From DATGYC01 sp035298385 (lineage in GTDB: Bacteria > Bacillota > Sulfobacillia > Symbiobacteriales > Symbiobacteriaceae), in assembly GCA_035298385.1 (NCBI GenBank), contig DATGYC010000102.1, positions 1 through 12,824 on the forward strand: a DNA stretch of 12,824 bases, in the 5' to 3' direction. This document shows positions 11,820 to 12,824 of the stretch, one piece after another; the stretch's first letter is position 1, and the number at the start of each line of letters is the position of its first letter. Below the pieces are notes generated by a model, which had not been told where the DNA came from, ran no database searches, and saw nothing but the letters and a program-made list of their open reading frames with translations. The position numbers and the translations under genes were made by a program.

Positions 11820-12824
11820 TTGAACCAGCTTTTCACCGCAGCGGAGATCCTGACGGTGACCGGGGGGCGGCTTCTTAGTGGAAGCCCTGCTGCCCCGGTC
11901 GTCGGCTTTGCGTATGACAGCCGCCTGGTCAAGCCGGGCGACTGTTTTGTGGCGATGGTGGGCGAGCGGGTCGATGGACATCAGTATGCGCGTGGGGCGG
12001 CGGAGCGGGGCGCCTCGGTGGTGCTCTGCGGGCGCCCGGTCGAGGCGCCGGGTTCGACCGTCATCCTGGTGGACGACCCCCTACAGGCACTCGGTCAGTT
12101 GGGCCGGGCCTTCCGGCAGCGGTTCAGTCTACCGGTCGTCGGCGTCACCGGCTCGGTCGGCAAGACGACGACCAAGGAGATGGTGGCAGCGGCCCTCTCT
12201 GGGCGGTACAAGCCCTACCGCTCCGCGGGGAACTTCAACTCGGAGGTCGGGCTCCCGATCACCCTGATGGAGATCACCCCCGAGCACGAGGTCGCCGTCC
12301 TGGAGATGGGGATGCGAGCCCTGGGCGAGATCGCCTACCTCTGCTCGATCGCTGGGCCTTCGGTCGGGGTCGTGACCAACGTCGGGACCTCACACCTGGA
12401 GCTTCTGGGCACGCAGGCGAACATCGCGCGAGCGAAGGGGGAACTCCCCCGGTCGCTCCCGGCCGATGGCGCCGCCATCCTGAACTGGGACGACCCGCTG
12501 GTCCGGGCGATGGCGGCCGAGACGAGAGCGGCCGTCTGGTACTACGGGCTAGAGCCTGGGCCGGAGGGCTATGTGACCGCCCGTGGGATCGAGCGGGAGG
12601 GGGAGGTAGGCCAGCGGTTTACCCTGGTCACCCCCGTTGGTGAGATCAGCGTCAGCCTGGGCGCCCCTGGGCGCCATCTCGTTCTGAACGCCTGTGCCGC
12701 CGCTGCCGTCGGCCTCCATCTGGGCATGAGCCTGGCGGAGATTGCAGCTGGGCTGGCAACTTATCAACCTTCGGGCGCCCGGATGCGAATTTTGGCATCT
12801 GGCGGCATACGAATTCTGGACGAT
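11820..12824 (+). CDS. murF: UDP-MurNAc-tripeptide:D-Ala-D-Ala ligase MurF, partial (runs off right edge)
   Basis: The frame starts at TTG 11820 and is open to the window end (335 codons). It encodes the cytoplasmic ligase that adds D-Ala-D-Ala to complete the stem pentapeptide precursor. Visible: YDSRLVKPGDCFVAMVG near residues 41-57, P-loop GVTGSVGKTTTKEM (108-121), SAGNFNSEVGLPITLMEI, the EMGMRALGEIAYL segment, and TNVGTSHLELLGTQANIARAKGEL, all typical of MurF rather than MurE. Near the edge, GARMRIL and ILDD approach the start of the third domain. The TTG start is well supported: an in-frame TAG lies immediately before it (11817-11819), GGAG (11811-11814) is five bases upstream, and the resulting LNQLFTAAEIL matches the expected N-terminus. 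It follows murE by 35 bases. Confidence 0.94.
   Translation, partial: MNQLFTAAEILTVTGGRLLSGSPAAPVVGFAYDSRLVKPGDCFVAMVGERVDGHQYARGAAERGASVVLCGRPVEAPGSTVILVDDPLQALGQLGRAFRQRFSLPVVGVTGSVGKTTTKEMVAAALSGRYKPYRSAGNFNSEVGLPITLMEITPEHEVAVLEMGMRALGEIAYLCSIAGPSVGVVTNVGTSHLELLGTQANIARAKGELPRSLPADGAAILNWDDPLVRAMAAETRAAVWYYGLEPGPEGYVTARGIEREGEVGQRFTLVTPVGEISVSLGAPGRHLVLNACAAAAVGLHLGMSLAEIAAGLATYQPSGARMRILASGGIRILDD

Larger units (their letters stand above)
609..12780. repeat. Dispersed octamer palindrome GGGCGCCC (19 copies)
   Basis: Exact copies start at 609, 623, 3240, 4088, 4351, 5012, 5285, 5562, 5635, 5651, 7025, 7843, 9900, 10098, 10377, 10527, 12030, 12659 and 12773. Many further sites match the inner GGCGCC. 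Copies occur inside genes on both strands and in gaps; inside genes they often read as Gly-Ala codons (GGC GCC). The span given runs from first to last copy and is not a continuous repeat. Confidence 0.75.

Noticed and set aside
1..12824. tRNA, rRNA, insertion sequence or phage genes
   Set aside because: No transposase or phage-like reading frame, terminal repeat pair, cloverleaf or rRNA-like stretch was seen on either strand.

Overview
The window (12.8 kb, GC roughly in the low-to-mid 60s % by eye) is ordinary bacterial chromosome. Its second half is the start of a division/cell-wall (dcw) cluster in the order mraZ - rsmH - ftsL - class B PBP (two PASTA domains) - murE - murF. The order, the PASTA-bearing PBP, a meso-diaminopimelate-type MurE (DNPR motif), a DUF2935 protein and strong AGGAGG-type ribosome sites with frequent GTG/TTG starts fit a high-GC, deep-branching Bacillota or a neighbouring phylum. 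No marker here fixes the species.

Layout. 1-640: the 3' end of a DJ-1/PfpI-family gene, then an Uma2-type nuclease remnant that has lost its N-terminal half and sits just behind a good sigma-70 promoter, closed by a hairpin terminator. 651-3357: a near-consensus promoter with a perfect inverted repeat just downstream of it, driving a three-gene ABC-2 exporter operon (ATPase plus two permeases with overlapping reading frames) and its own terminator. 3417-4274: a DUF2935 protein. 4313-5611, minus strand: an alpha/beta hydrolase followed by an unrecognised 141-residue protein. The DUF2935 gene and the unknown gene converge on a shared hairpin. 5761 onward, plus strand: the dcw cluster. Its leader carries three exact-period (10 bp) copies of AGTGGRGGAA, matching MraZ-binding boxes, and a set of competing hairpins before mraZ. 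murF runs off the right edge.

How the genes work together. MraZ is the expected autoregulator of the cluster through the box array. RsmH methylates 16S rRNA. FtsL and the PBP belong to the septal machinery. MurE and MurF add the third amino acid and the D-Ala-D-Ala of the peptidoglycan stem.

The most unusual sequence-level signal is an octamer palindrome, GGGCGCCC, found 19 times by manual scan where about one would be expected by chance. It is spread over genes and gaps, and pairs of copies form the stems of two hairpins. I see no CRISPR array, tRNA, rRNA, insertion sequence or phage gene, and no convincing new multi-gene system. The candidates worth following are the octamer, the MraZ operator and leader, the orphan gene bracketed by related hairpins, and the AT-rich palindrome inside the ftsL-PBP gap.
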